From Acidimicrobiales bacterium (GTDB taxonomy: Bacteria; Actinomycetota; Acidimicrobiia; Acidimicrobiales; SHLQ01): 10,998 nucleotides of DNA. Below are positions 1-5,960 of this stretch, piece by piece. The stretch covers positions 1-10,998 of the forward strand of contig JABDJW010000382.1 in the NCBI GenBank assembly GCA_013002375.1, written 5' to 3'. The notes beneath the pieces are model-generated. The model made no database searches, was not told the origin of the DNA, and saw only the letters and a list, made by a program, of their open reading frames with translations. Position numbers and translations under genes: made by a program. How positions within the stretch are numbered: position 1 is the stretch's first letter; every line of letters begins with the position of its first letter.

Positions 1-1
1 G

Positions 2-271
2 GCGACCCCCGAATTGCGGGAGCAGCTCGACTACGTGATCTACCTCGATGCTCCTCGTGACCTGCGCCTGGAGCGGCGCGTGAAACGTGACGTCCTCGAT
101 CGCGGCCGCAACGAGGAGGACGTCCGCCACAACTTCGAACGGGTCGTGGCCCCGATGCACGATCTGTTCGTCGAGCCCCACCGCGACGCGGCCGACTTGG
201 TGGTTCAGGTCGACGAGGATCGCCAAGTGCTCGTCCGCGGCTTGGTCGAGAGAGCGCCCCGCCCGGTCTGA
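2..271 (+). CDS. Uridine kinase-like protein, C-terminal fragment (cut by window edge)
   Basis: This is the last ~89 codons of a P-loop nucleoside kinase; the frame is open to the left edge, so the start and the Walker A region lie outside the window. The visible part matches the C-terminal half of the uridine kinase/phosphoribulokinase family: a beta strand ending in LDAP, then an arginine-rich lid (RDLRLERRVKRDVLDRGR), then the family pattern PMHDLFVEPHRDAADLVV. In the family this lid closes over ATP and the enzyme phosphorylates uridine or cytidine in pyrimidine salvage. The TTG at 14 is an in-frame codon, not a likely start, because conserved sequence should lie well upstream. The gene converges on the EamA gene with about 31 nt between stop codons and no obvious terminator. 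Substrate is uncertain; family membership is fairly secure. Confidence 0.8.
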   Translation, partial: ATPELREQLDYVIYLDAPRDLRLERRVKRDVLDRGRNEEDVRHNFERVVAPMHDLFVEPHRDAADLVVQVDEDRQVLVRGLVERAPRPV

Positions 272-302
272 CGGCGCTCCGCCTGATCTGACGGTGGCAG
301 CC

Positions 303-1256
303 CTACGTGCCGGATGGGCTGGACGGCGCCGGCACCCGGCTGGCCATCGCGGCGCCGGCCAGAACGACGATCGTTCCGGCTGCGGCCCAAACCGACAGGG
401 TCTCGTCGCGAAAGACGATGCCCAGAACAATGGCGATGATCGGCACGACGTAGGTGATCAACGAGGTGCGGACGGCGCCGACCCGGCCGGTCAGGGTGGC
501 TGCAGCAACGAAGGCATACCCGGTGCCGCCGGCCCCGGCCGCGAAACATGCGACCAATGCGGCCCAGGAAAACGACGATCCGGGAAGTGCGACCACCGCA
601 CCGGGCACGACCAACAGCGAGGCGGTGAGCAGCGCTCGGGCAACGACGGCAGCCGAACCGAACCGTTGCTGCAATGGTCCGGCCACGTTCACCGCGATGC
701 CATAGCAGGCGACGGCGGCGACGACGAGGCCGACCCCGAGCGCATTCGAACCGCCGCCCGAGGCCTCGGGCAGGCCGATGAGCACGATGCCGGCGAACCC
801 GACGAGCACGCCGGCCACTTGGCGACGGAGCACAACGGCACCGAAGACCGTGGCGGCCAGGATGGTGGTCATGATCGGCATGGCGCTGTTGAGCATTCCG
901 GCCAGACCGGAGTCGATCCACTGTTGAGCGACCGGAAACAAGGTGAGCGGAAGGGCCATCCAGACCACACCGAGCACGATGAGCTTCGAGCGAGCGTCGG
1001 CCGCCACGGGCTGGCGAGCGCTGGGGAGCGCCCACACCGCCGCCGCACCGAACCAGACTCGGAAGGCCGTGACCAGACCCGGCTCGAAGTGATCGAGCGC
1101 GATGTCCATGAAGAGAAACGAGCCGCCCCAAACCCCGGCCGCGAACAGGACCAGAAGCAGATCGGTGCCTTGGAACGCAGCGGTGTCGGCAAATTGGCTG
1201 GGGCCGGTGGTCGAGCCGGCCGATGTTGAAGCGGCCGGGCGACCGCAGGGCGACAT
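303..1256 (-). CDS. EamA/DMT-family membrane transporter
   Basis: The 317-residue product is a drug/metabolite transporter superfamily protein, predicted to export small metabolites or amino acids across the cytoplasmic membrane. After a polar N-terminus of about 30 residues, it shows the two-fold EamA repeat of about ten hydrophobic helices: the first half runs from ~33 to ~155 and begins with the typical AAGVWGGSFLFMDIAL and a FRVWFGA helix; the second runs from ~172 to ~310. The substrate cannot be read from sequence. The ATG at 1254-1256 follows the stop of the upstream GGDEF gene by 10 nt, which suggests co-transcription, but there is no Shine-Dalgarno; a TAGCCT hexamer 7 nt before the ATG overlaps that stop codon and may give a separate leaderless transcript. 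The long N-terminal tail leaves some doubt about the exact start. Confidence 0.9.
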   Translation of the reverse strand: MSPCGRPAASTSAGSTTGPSQFADTAAFQGTDLLLVLFAAGVWGGSFLFMDIALDHFEPGLVTAFRVWFGAAAVWALPSARQPVAADARSKLIVLGVVWMALPLTLFPVAQQWIDSGLAGMLNSAMPIMTTILAATVFGAVVLRRQVAGVLVGFAGIVLIGLPEASGGGSNALGVGLVVAAVACYGIAVNVAGPLQQRFGSAAVVARALLTASLLVVPGAVVALPGSSFSWAALVACFAAGAGGTGYAFVAAATLTGRVGAVRTSLITYVVPIIAIVLGIVFRDETLSVWAAAGTIVVLAGAAMASRVPAPSSPSGT

Positions 1257-1263
1257 GGCCCCG

Positions 1264-1269
1264 AGGCTA
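1264..1269 (-). promoter_or_regulatory. Candidate leaderless -10 element for the EamA gene
   Basis: On the minus strand TAGCCT fits TAnnnT and is followed by 7 nt and then the ATG, so transcription could start at the start codon. It overlaps the TAG stop codon of the upstream gene, so this copy may be fortuitous. No -35 box is evident. Confidence 0.35.
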
Positions 1270-2382
1270 CTGGGTGACCAGTGAACCTACGGCATGCATT
1301 CGACGGCGGTTCTGGTCAGTGGCCGAGCAGTACTCGATCGCGAGTCCGGCTTCGGTCGCTCGATGTCGAGCGGTGACCGCGGCACTCATCAGGTCGTCGA
1401 CCTCGGCATGTTCGGAATCAGCGGCCCCGATCCCGATCGACAGGCGAAGCTCGACAAGGTGCTCGTTGAATTCGAACGCCCGATCAACCAGCGCGTCGAG
1501 GCGGCGGCCGATGGCCAGCGCGTTCTCGACGCCGTGGAGGCCGGCGCAGCCGACGAAGAAGGCATCGCCGCTCGGCTGGCTGAGGTGGTCGCAGTCGCGT
1601 ACCGCTTCCGCAACTCGGTGGCGGAGCGCCCGCAGCGCCAATTCTGTTGCCATTCCACCGAACTGCTGGCGCAGCTCGCTGAGGCCGTCGAAGCTCACCG
1701 AGAGCACGGCGATCGTATTGCCGCCCTGCTCGCGCGAATCGTCGTCGGACTCGAGCTCGGCGCGGGTCCGGGCCAGCAGCATCTCGAGCTTGGTGGCCCG
1801 GCCGATGGCCAGCACTCGTTCGGTGGCGTCCTCGGCGGTCCAGATCGCATGGTCGAGGCCCTCGACCGGGTTCACGGTCTGGAACCGAATCCAACGCATA
1901 CCGCCGCCTTGGTCGTACCAGCGCACGGTGGTGTCGGCGACACCGCAGAGGTTGACGTCGTCGGCCAGGCAGGCGGCATCATCGGGGTCGATCTGGTCGA
2001 GCCATGTGTCGGTCGCGTTCATCGTTCGGTCCAGGATCTGGAACCACTTTCGGTTGGCGTCCATGAGCCGACCCTGGGAATCGATGGCGGCCGCGGGGAC
2101 GGGAAGGCCGTCGAGCAGACTGGTGTTGGCCTCCGACGCCGTCGCCAAATTGGCCAGATCGGCCCGCACGGACGCCGCTTCCTGGGTGGCACTGCCGGCC
2201 GGAGGTGCCGGCGCGGCATTGGATGCCGGGCCATCGGGTGCCGCGGCGTCGGCGCCCAGATCCCGGTCAAGCCACGCGTCGACCTGCTCGATGGTCTCCT
2301 CGGTCACGGCCTCGCCGGCGGCGGGCCGCTCCGGGCCATGCAGGCGGGACGGGGACGGGTTCCCGGCCACGGATTGATCCAT
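1267..2382 (-). CDS. PAS-domain protein with degenerate GGDEF domain, probable c-di-GMP receptor or inactive cyclase
   Basis: This is a 371-residue soluble protein with no membrane segment. Residues 1-80 are Ala/Pro/Asp-rich and probably disordered. Residues ~85-190 look like a PAS sensor domain (LLDGLPVPAAAIDSQGRL at the start, a WIRF/WTAEDATERV strand-helix exit). Residues ~222-355 align with GGDEF diguanylate cyclases, ending in LSIGIGAAD and a helix like the usual ALYRAK region. The active-site signature is SGDAF at 271-275: the first Gly and the catalytic/metal acidic residue are lost, and the usual FKxxND..GH substrate-binding stretch is also not recognisable. The RxxD motif (R262-D265) lies exactly five residues before the signature, the spacing of the c-di-GMP inhibitory site. 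It probably does not make c-di-GMP but may bind it. ATG at 2380-2382 has no clear Shine-Dalgarno. It lies 55 nt after the protease gene and 10 nt before the EamA gene. Confidence 0.85.
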   Translation of the reverse strand: MDQSVAGNPSPSRLHGPERPAAGEAVTEETIEQVDAWLDRDLGADAAAPDGPASNAAPAPPAGSATQEAASVRADLANLATASEANTSLLDGLPVPAAAIDSQGRLMDANRKWFQILDRTMNATDTWLDQIDPDDAACLADDVNLCGVADTTVRWYDQGGGMRWIRFQTVNPVEGLDHAIWTAEDATERVLAIGRATKLEMLLARTRAELESDDDSREQGGNTIAVLSVSFDGLSELRQQFGGMATELALRALRHRVAEAVRDCDHLSQPSGDAFFVGCAGLHGVENALAIGRRLDALVDRAFEFNEHLVELRLSIGIGAADSEHAEVDDLMSAAVTARHRATEAGLAIEYCSATDQNRRRMHAVGSLVTQ

Positions 2383-2437
2383 AGTGTGTCATCGGCACGT
2401 CAGGCGGCAGTCTTGAGGACTCGCGTCGTTCAGCCGG

Positions 2438-3835
2438 CTAGATCTCGCAATTGAACTGGGCCTCGGCCCCGCGGCACTTGTCGGTTCCGGTTCCGCCGTC
2501 GTTGACATCGTCGAGGCCCTCGCCCCCGAACAGTTCGTCGTTGCCGTCGCCGCCCAGCAGCACGTCGTTCTGGTCGTTGCCGGCGATGCGGTCGTTGCCG
2601 GCGTTGCCGAACACGACGTCGTCGTCGAGGCCGCCTTTGGCGAAGTCGTCGCCGCCGCCGCCGAACTGGTAGTCCTCACCGGGTCCGCCGCCGAGATTGT
2701 CCGGGCCGCCTTCGCCGTCGGCGAAGTCGTCGCCCTTCTGGCCGCGCATCGTGTCGATGCCTCGCCCGCCATAGGCGTAGTCGTCGCCCCGGTTCGTTTC
2801 GATGTAGTCGGTGTTGAGACCGCCGAAGATGACATCGTTGCCGGGACCGGCGTAGACGGTGTCGTTGCCGGGACCGGCTTCGACGACGTCATGGCCGTTG
2901 TAGGCGATGATGGTGTCGTCGCCGCCCAGCCCGCAGATGACCTGCGCCGCGTTGGGGGCACCGTAGAGGGTGTCGTTGCCGGGGGTGCCCGTGATGTCGC
3001 AACTGATGCCGGGCACGAACCCGGCCAGCCAACCGCGATAGGCCGCGACCCGGGTGTAGACGCCGGGCAGGCCTTCCTGACCGCAGGTCGACCCGAAGCT
3101 CACGATGCCGACCAGTTCGTCACCCTTGGTGAGCGGTCCGCCGGAGTCGCCGAAGCAGCTGCTGACGCCGCCGGACTCGAAGCCGGCGCAGGCCATGGTG
3201 CCGGCCTTGAACTCGAATCGGTCCCAGTTGAGGCAGTACAGCTCGGTGATGTCGCTGAGGCCGTTCATGGCTGCGCCCTGCAACTGGTCGGGGTAGATCT
3301 GGGACGGCAATTCCTGGATCGCCCCCCAGCCGGTGGTGTGCAGCGAATCGCCGAGGTTCGGCAGAGTGACGTCGGTCGGCACGGCGATCGGGGTCGCCAC
3401 GTTGCCCGGCACCGCGTTGGCGAGCTGCAGGAGCGCGATGTCGTGGTTGAAGGTCCCGCCGGGGACCCAACCCTCGTGCACGATGATCTGCGTGACGGCG
3501 CGGCGATCGCCGGCCGTGTATTCGCTGAGCAGCGATTTGCCGAACCCGACATTGATGTCGCTCGTGGTGATGTCGTCGACGCAGTGGGCGGCGGTGACCA
3601 CCCACTGGGCGTGGATGAGACTGCCGCCGCAGAACTGGGCCTGGAAGCCGTCGCTGATCGCCGCGTTGAACAACGCGGCCTGGTGCGAGTAGTTGGAGAT
3701 GTTCACCGCGCTGCCGCCGATGATGTACCCGACCTGCTCCTTGGCTTCGAACCCCGTCTCCTTGTCGTCGGCACTTGCCGGCGATACTCCGACGATCAGC
3801 AACGCCGTCAGAACGAGGGCAAATACCTTCCGCAT
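2438..3835 (-). CDS. Secreted chymotrypsin-fold (S1A) serine protease with C-terminal RTX calcium-binding repeats
   Basis: The 465-residue product has a Sec signal peptide (residues 1-22, ending ASA), a short propeptide (23-37), a complete S1A protease domain (38-~275) and an RTX tail. The mature start is IIGG at 38; the triad is His84 (TAAHC), Asp132 (NHDIALL) and Ser231 (GDSGGP). Family disulfides are likely for C69-C85, C201-C216 and C227-C251. In chymotrypsin numbering residue 189 is Ser, with Gly at 216 and 226, so preference for bulky or aromatic P1 residues is expected rather than Arg/Lys. Residue 37, just before the mature end, is Tyr, so the enzyme could activate itself. The tail (283-454) is glycine- and Asp-rich nonapeptides that fold around Ca2+, closed by two cysteines (C454, C463). 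ATG at 3833-3835 has an AGGAG at 3840-3844. The 81-nt region upstream contains an AT-rich patch but no clear promoter. Confidence 0.93.
   Translation of the reverse strand: MRKVFALVLTALLIVGVSPASADDKETGFEAKEQVGYIIGGSAVNISNYSHQAALFNAAISDGFQAQFCGGSLIHAQWVVTAAHCVDDITTSDINVGFGKSLLSEYTAGDRRAVTQIIVHEGWVPGGTFNHDIALLQLANAVPGNVATPIAVPTDVTLPNLGDSLHTTGWGAIQELPSQIYPDQLQGAAMNGLSDITELYCLNWDRFEFKAGTMACAGFESGGVSSCFGDSGGPLTKGDELVGIVSFGSTCGQEGLPGVYTRVAAYRGWLAGFVPGISCDITGTPGNDTLYGAPNAAQVICGLGGDDTIIAYNGHDVVEAGPGNDTVYAGPGNDVIFGGLNTDYIETNRGDDYAYGGRGIDTMRGQKGDDFADGEGGPDNLGGGPGEDYQFGGGGDDFAKGGLDDDVVFGNAGNDRIAGNDQNDVLLGGDGNDELFGGEGLDDVNDGGTGTDKCRGAEAQFNCEI
2474..2989 (-). repeat. RTX (GGxGxDxUx) nonapeptide repeat array, 27-bp period
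   Basis: This codes for protease residues 283-454. Two units (283-300) are followed by one extra Cys (301) and then 17 uninterrupted nonapeptides, for example AGPGNDTVY, AGPGNDVIF, GNAGNDRIA and GGDGNDELF. Near 2843-2895 the 27-bp units are nearly identical at DNA level, which suggests recent unit duplication. In the RTX family such units form a parallel beta-roll that folds on binding Ca2+. Confidence 0.93.
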
Positions 3836-3839
3836 GGTG

Positions 3840-3844
3840 CTCCT
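3840..3844 (-). promoter_or_regulatory. Ribosome binding site of the protease gene
   Basis: AGGAG on the minus strand lies 4 nt before the ATG at 3835. It supports that start, which also gives a well-formed signal peptide. Confidence 0.75.
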
Positions 3845-3916
3845 GTTTCCTTTTGCTCGTGTGTGGTGGGGGGGTTGGTCGGCGCAGAAGCCGAAGCGGT
3901 TCGATATTTTCTTTGT

Positions 3917-4219
3917 CTAGAAGAGGGGGCCGGGCTCGACGTCGTCGTACTTGTGCAGCGCCATGTCGGTGATGCCGAAGTCGCCCATGGCGGCTTGGAA
4001 CTCGGCCATGTGGGGTGAACCGAAGTGGGCCGCGATGGCTGCGCCGTCGGTCCAGCGCTCGAAGATGACAATGGTGGCTTCGTCGATCGGGTCGGGGGTC
4101 ATCACGTAGTCGAGGCAGCCCTCTTCCTCGCGGGTGGCGGTCATGTTCTTGATCGCCGCCTCCATGGCCAGCTCGCGCTTGGCGGGATCGATGGTGAGTG
4201 TGCCGGCGACGATGATCAA
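3917..4219 (-). CDS. Antibiotic biosynthesis monooxygenase (ABM) family protein, YgiN-like
   Basis: The 100-residue product covers one complete ABM (dimeric ferredoxin-like) domain. It has the opening strand MIIVAGTLTID, a helix with MEAAIKNMTATREEEGCLDY, the central strand ATIVIFERW and the typical motif AAHFGSPHMAEF. Family members act as small cytoplasmic dimers: some are cofactor-less monooxygenases of quinols or polyketides, and others only bind small molecules, so the reaction is unknown here. The start is a TTG at 4217-4219, chosen because AGAGG lies 5 nt upstream and because the domain begins there; no ATG or GTG fits better. The gene stands alone, 81 nt before the protease gene and 161 nt after the hydrolase gene, so a shared pathway is not implied. 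Confidence 0.87.
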   Translation of the reverse strand: MIIVAGTLTIDPAKRELAMEAAIKNMTATREEEGCLDYVMTPDPIDEATIVIFERWTDGAAIAAHFGSPHMAEFQAAMGDFGITDMALHKYDDVEPGPLF

Positions 4220-4224
4220 GGAAA

Positions 4225-4229
4225 CCTCT
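4225..4229 (-). promoter_or_regulatory. Ribosome binding site deciding the TTG start of the ABM gene
   Basis: AGAGG on the minus strand is spaced 5 nt from the TTG at 4219. Without it the TTG would not be an obvious start. Confidence 0.65.
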
Positions 4230-4318
4230 GAAAACGAAATGGCGGGTGGCCCCGCACGGATGGTTAAGACCCATTCACCGTAGCCGAGCGGGTGGACAGC
4301 AACGAGTCACACGTCGAC

Positions 4319-4349
4319 GCGATCGGCCAAAAACTGAAGGCCGAATCGC
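4319..4349 (-). terminator. Stem-loop after the MBL-fold hydrolase gene, possible terminator
   Basis: On the + strand GCGATCGGCC (4319-4328) pairs with GGCCGAATCGC (4339-4349), with one bulged A, giving about 10 bp closed by a 10-nt loop. It lies 32 nt beyond the stop of the minus-strand hydrolase gene and before the ABM gene. No U-tract follows; the only T-run is in the loop, so it is not a classical intrinsic terminator. The rest of the 161-nt gap (4220-4380) holds the ABM ribosome binding site and presumably its promoter; I see no gene in it. Confidence 0.35.
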
Positions 4350-4380
4350 TCGGTGAAGCCCCGCACCGGCCTGAGCTCCT

Positions 4381-5319
4381 TCAGCGGTGAAGGTAGGTCG
4401 CCATCGCGCCGAACAATTCGAGAACCGGCAGCGGTTCGTACGCCGGGTCGAGCTCTCGGTAGACCGCATCGACGTTGATGACGATGCGTTCGAAGTCGGA
4501 CCAGTCGCGGTACGAGCCGAGCTCGATGTCGCGGGCGGCATCGAGCGCCGTGAACCCCGCCGCGTGCCGGGCCGAGGCCTCGGCATGAACGAAGGCCAAA
4601 TAGTCACGGACCATCGCCACGCCTCGATGATCGGTGACCGGGCCGTGACCGGGGACGATCGTCGAGGCTCCCAGCCCGTCGATTCGGTCACATGCAGCGA
4701 TCCAGTTGGCCACCGGGCCGTCCCAGATGATTGGAGTGCCCGCGATGAACAAGATGTCGCCGGTGAACACGACGCCGGCATCGGGCAGGTGGGCGATGAC
4801 GTCGCCCGCGGTGTGCGCCGGGCCGACTTCGAAGAGTTCGAGGGTGCGGCCGCCGGCATCGACGGTGAGCTGGTGGTCGAAGGTCCGGGTCGGCGCCGTC
4901 GCGGTGATGTTGTCGAAGCGGAACGGGCCAAACGCCGACTGCAGGTACGAATCGAGCGGCTCGCCGAAGCCGCCTGCGGTCATGGCGGCCAGCGCGCTCG
5001 GCGGAAGGCGTTCGAGCTCGTCCTTGGTCGCGGTCGAGCCGATGATCTCCGCCCCGGTGACCAGCTCGTTGCCGTAGCAGTGGTCGCCATTGGCATGGGT
5101 ATTGACCAGTTGACGAATCGGCTGGGTCGCAGTGTGTTGGGCCATGCCGTCGAGCATGCGTTGGGTCAGCTCGAGATCGAACAGGGTGTCGACCAGCAGC
5201 GACTGGCCCTCGCCGCACACCAGGCCGGCGTTCGACCATCCCCAGCCGGGATCACCCGCCAGGTAGGCGAACACACCATCGGCGATTTCGGTCAGCGTGG
5301 ATTGAGGATCGACGGCCAT
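4381..5319 (-). CDS. Metallo-beta-lactamase-fold hydrolase with variant HxNxDH metal motif
   Basis: The 312-residue product spans a full MBL fold with no signal peptide. Metal-site motifs appear in order: NTHANGDHCYGN (His75, Asn77, Asp79, His80), GPAHTAGD (His169), VFTGDILF (Asp188) and VPGHGPVTD (His225). The second His of the canonical HxHxDH motif is replaced by Asn77, so one of the two zinc sites is probably altered. The fold includes beta-lactamases, glyoxalase II, lactonases and alkyl-sulfatase relatives; nothing here fixes a substrate. ATG at 5317-5319 lies 35 nt after the leuD stop. There is no good Shine-Dalgarno, but TAGGTT 6 nt upstream suggests a leaderless transcript, so it need not be part of the leu operon. 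Confidence 0.9.
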   Translation of the reverse strand: MAVDPQSTLTEIADGVFAYLAGDPGWGWSNAGLVCGEGQSLLVDTLFDLELTQRMLDGMAQHTATQPIRQLVNTHANGDHCYGNELVTGAEIIGSTATKDELERLPPSALAAMTAGGFGEPLDSYLQSAFGPFRFDNITATAPTRTFDHQLTVDAGGRTLELFEVGPAHTAGDVIAHLPDAGVVFTGDILFIAGTPIIWDGPVANWIAACDRIDGLGASTIVPGHGPVTDHRGVAMVRDYLAFVHAEASARHAAGFTALDAARDIELGSYRDWSDFERIVINVDAVYRELDPAYEPLPVLELFGAMATYLHR

Positions 5320-5325
5320 GCCCCG

Positions 5326-5331
5326 AACCTA
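5326..5331 (-). promoter_or_regulatory. Candidate leaderless -10 element for the MBL-fold hydrolase gene
   Basis: TAGGTT on the minus strand (TAnnnT) is followed by 6 nt and the ATG at 5319. It lies in the 35-nt gap after leuD. Confidence 0.4.
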
Positions 5332-5354
5332 CCCGCGCCATGCAAAGGGCCGCT

Positions 5355-5948
5355 TTAGCTCGCGGCTGGTTTGAACGCCGGTCGCTTCGATTCGAAGCGG
5401 TCGATGTCGTCCTGGTGCTGCAGGGTGAGGCCGATGTCGTCGAGGCCTTCGAGGAAGCGGTGCTGCACCGCATCGGTCAGGGGGAACTCGGCTTCGAGCC
5501 CGATGGCCGGCGCCTCCAGGGTGCGACGCTCGACGTCGATCGTGATCTCGAGGCTCGGATCGGCCTGCACGGCCGCCATCAACCGCTCGGCGACCTCCGC
5601 GCTGACCTCGACTGGCACCAAGCCGTTCTTAGTCGAGTTGTTCTTGAAGATCGGGCCGAAGCGCGACGAGATCACCGCGTTGAATCCGTATTGCTGGATC
5701 GCCCAGACCGCGTGCTCCCGGGACGAGCCGGTGCCGAAGTTCGGCCCGCCGATCAGGATCGTGGCGCCGGCGTAGGCCTCGTCGTTCAGAACGAAATCCT
5801 GGCTGTCGCGCCACTCGCTGAACAAGCCCTTCTCGAAGCCGGTGCGTTCGACCCGCTTCAGCCAGTCGCTGGGGATGATCTGGTCGGTGTCGACATCGCT
5901 GCGGTCGAGTGGCACCGCGGTGCCCTGCACGATTTGTACTGCGTCCAT
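5355..5948 (-). CDS. leuD: 3-isopropylmalate dehydratase small subunit
   Basis: This is the 197-residue small (swivel) subunit of isopropylmalate isomerase, which with LeuC converts 2-isopropylmalate to 3-isopropylmalate in leucine biosynthesis in the cytoplasm. Family signatures are all present: DVDTDQIIPSDWLKRVERTGF near the N-terminus, the substrate-loop motif GGPNFGTGSSREHAVWAI (residues 67-84), FGPIFKNNSTKNGLVPV (97-113), and the C-terminal FLEGLDDIGLTLQH. The length is usual for bacterial LeuD. ATG at 5946-5948 is chosen over the longer open frame because AGGAG lies 7 nt upstream (5956-5960) and the conserved domain begins directly after it. The gene follows the leuC stop by 11 nt, and the ribosome binding site touches the leuC TGA, so translation is probably coupled. 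Confidence 0.97.
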   Translation of the reverse strand: MDAVQIVQGTAVPLDRSDVDTDQIIPSDWLKRVERTGFEKGLFSEWRDSQDFVLNDEAYAGATILIGGPNFGTGSSREHAVWAIQQYGFNAVISSRFGPIFKNNSTKNGLVPVEVSAEVAERLMAAVQADPSLEITIDVERRTLEAPAIGLEAEFPLTDAVQHRFLEGLDDIGLTLQHQDDIDRFESKRPAFKPAAS

Positions 5949-5955
5949 CTTCGGT

Positions 5956-5960
5956 CTCCT
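5956..5960 (-). promoter_or_regulatory. Ribosome binding site of leuD overlapping the leuC stop
   Basis: AGGAG on the minus strand lies 7 nt before the leuD ATG, and its first base is the last base of the leuC stop TGA (5960-5962). This suits coupled translation of the two subunits. Confidence 0.75.

Noticed and set aside
267..293. Repeated TCTGACGG between the two convergent genes
   Set aside because: Two 8-bp copies are too short to claim a repeat or attachment site.
87..1229. 380-codon open frame on the + strand over the EamA gene
   Set aside because: Its composition (Gly, Arg, Asp, His, Gln) is typical of the antisense of a hydrophobic membrane gene; the minus-strand frame gives a clear ten-helix transporter.
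2411..2423. AGTC-TTGAG-GACT inverted repeat after the protease gene
   Set aside because: The stem is only 4 bp and has no T-run, so it is not convincing as a terminator.
1294..2454. 386-codon + strand open frame over the GGDEF gene
   Set aside because: The opposite strand gives recognisable PAS and GGDEF-type sequence; this frame gives none.
3900..3920. AT-rich patch with TAGACA before the protease gene as a promoter
   Set aside because: TAGACA resembles a -35 box but no -10 hexamer is found at suitable spacing.
2891..4018. 375-codon + strand open frame over the protease gene
   Set aside because: The minus strand has a full S1A triad and signal peptide; this frame is an antisense shadow.
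5349..5366. GCCGC/GCGGC inverted repeat at the leuD stop
   Set aside because: A 5-bp GC stem is expected often in this composition and has no further support.
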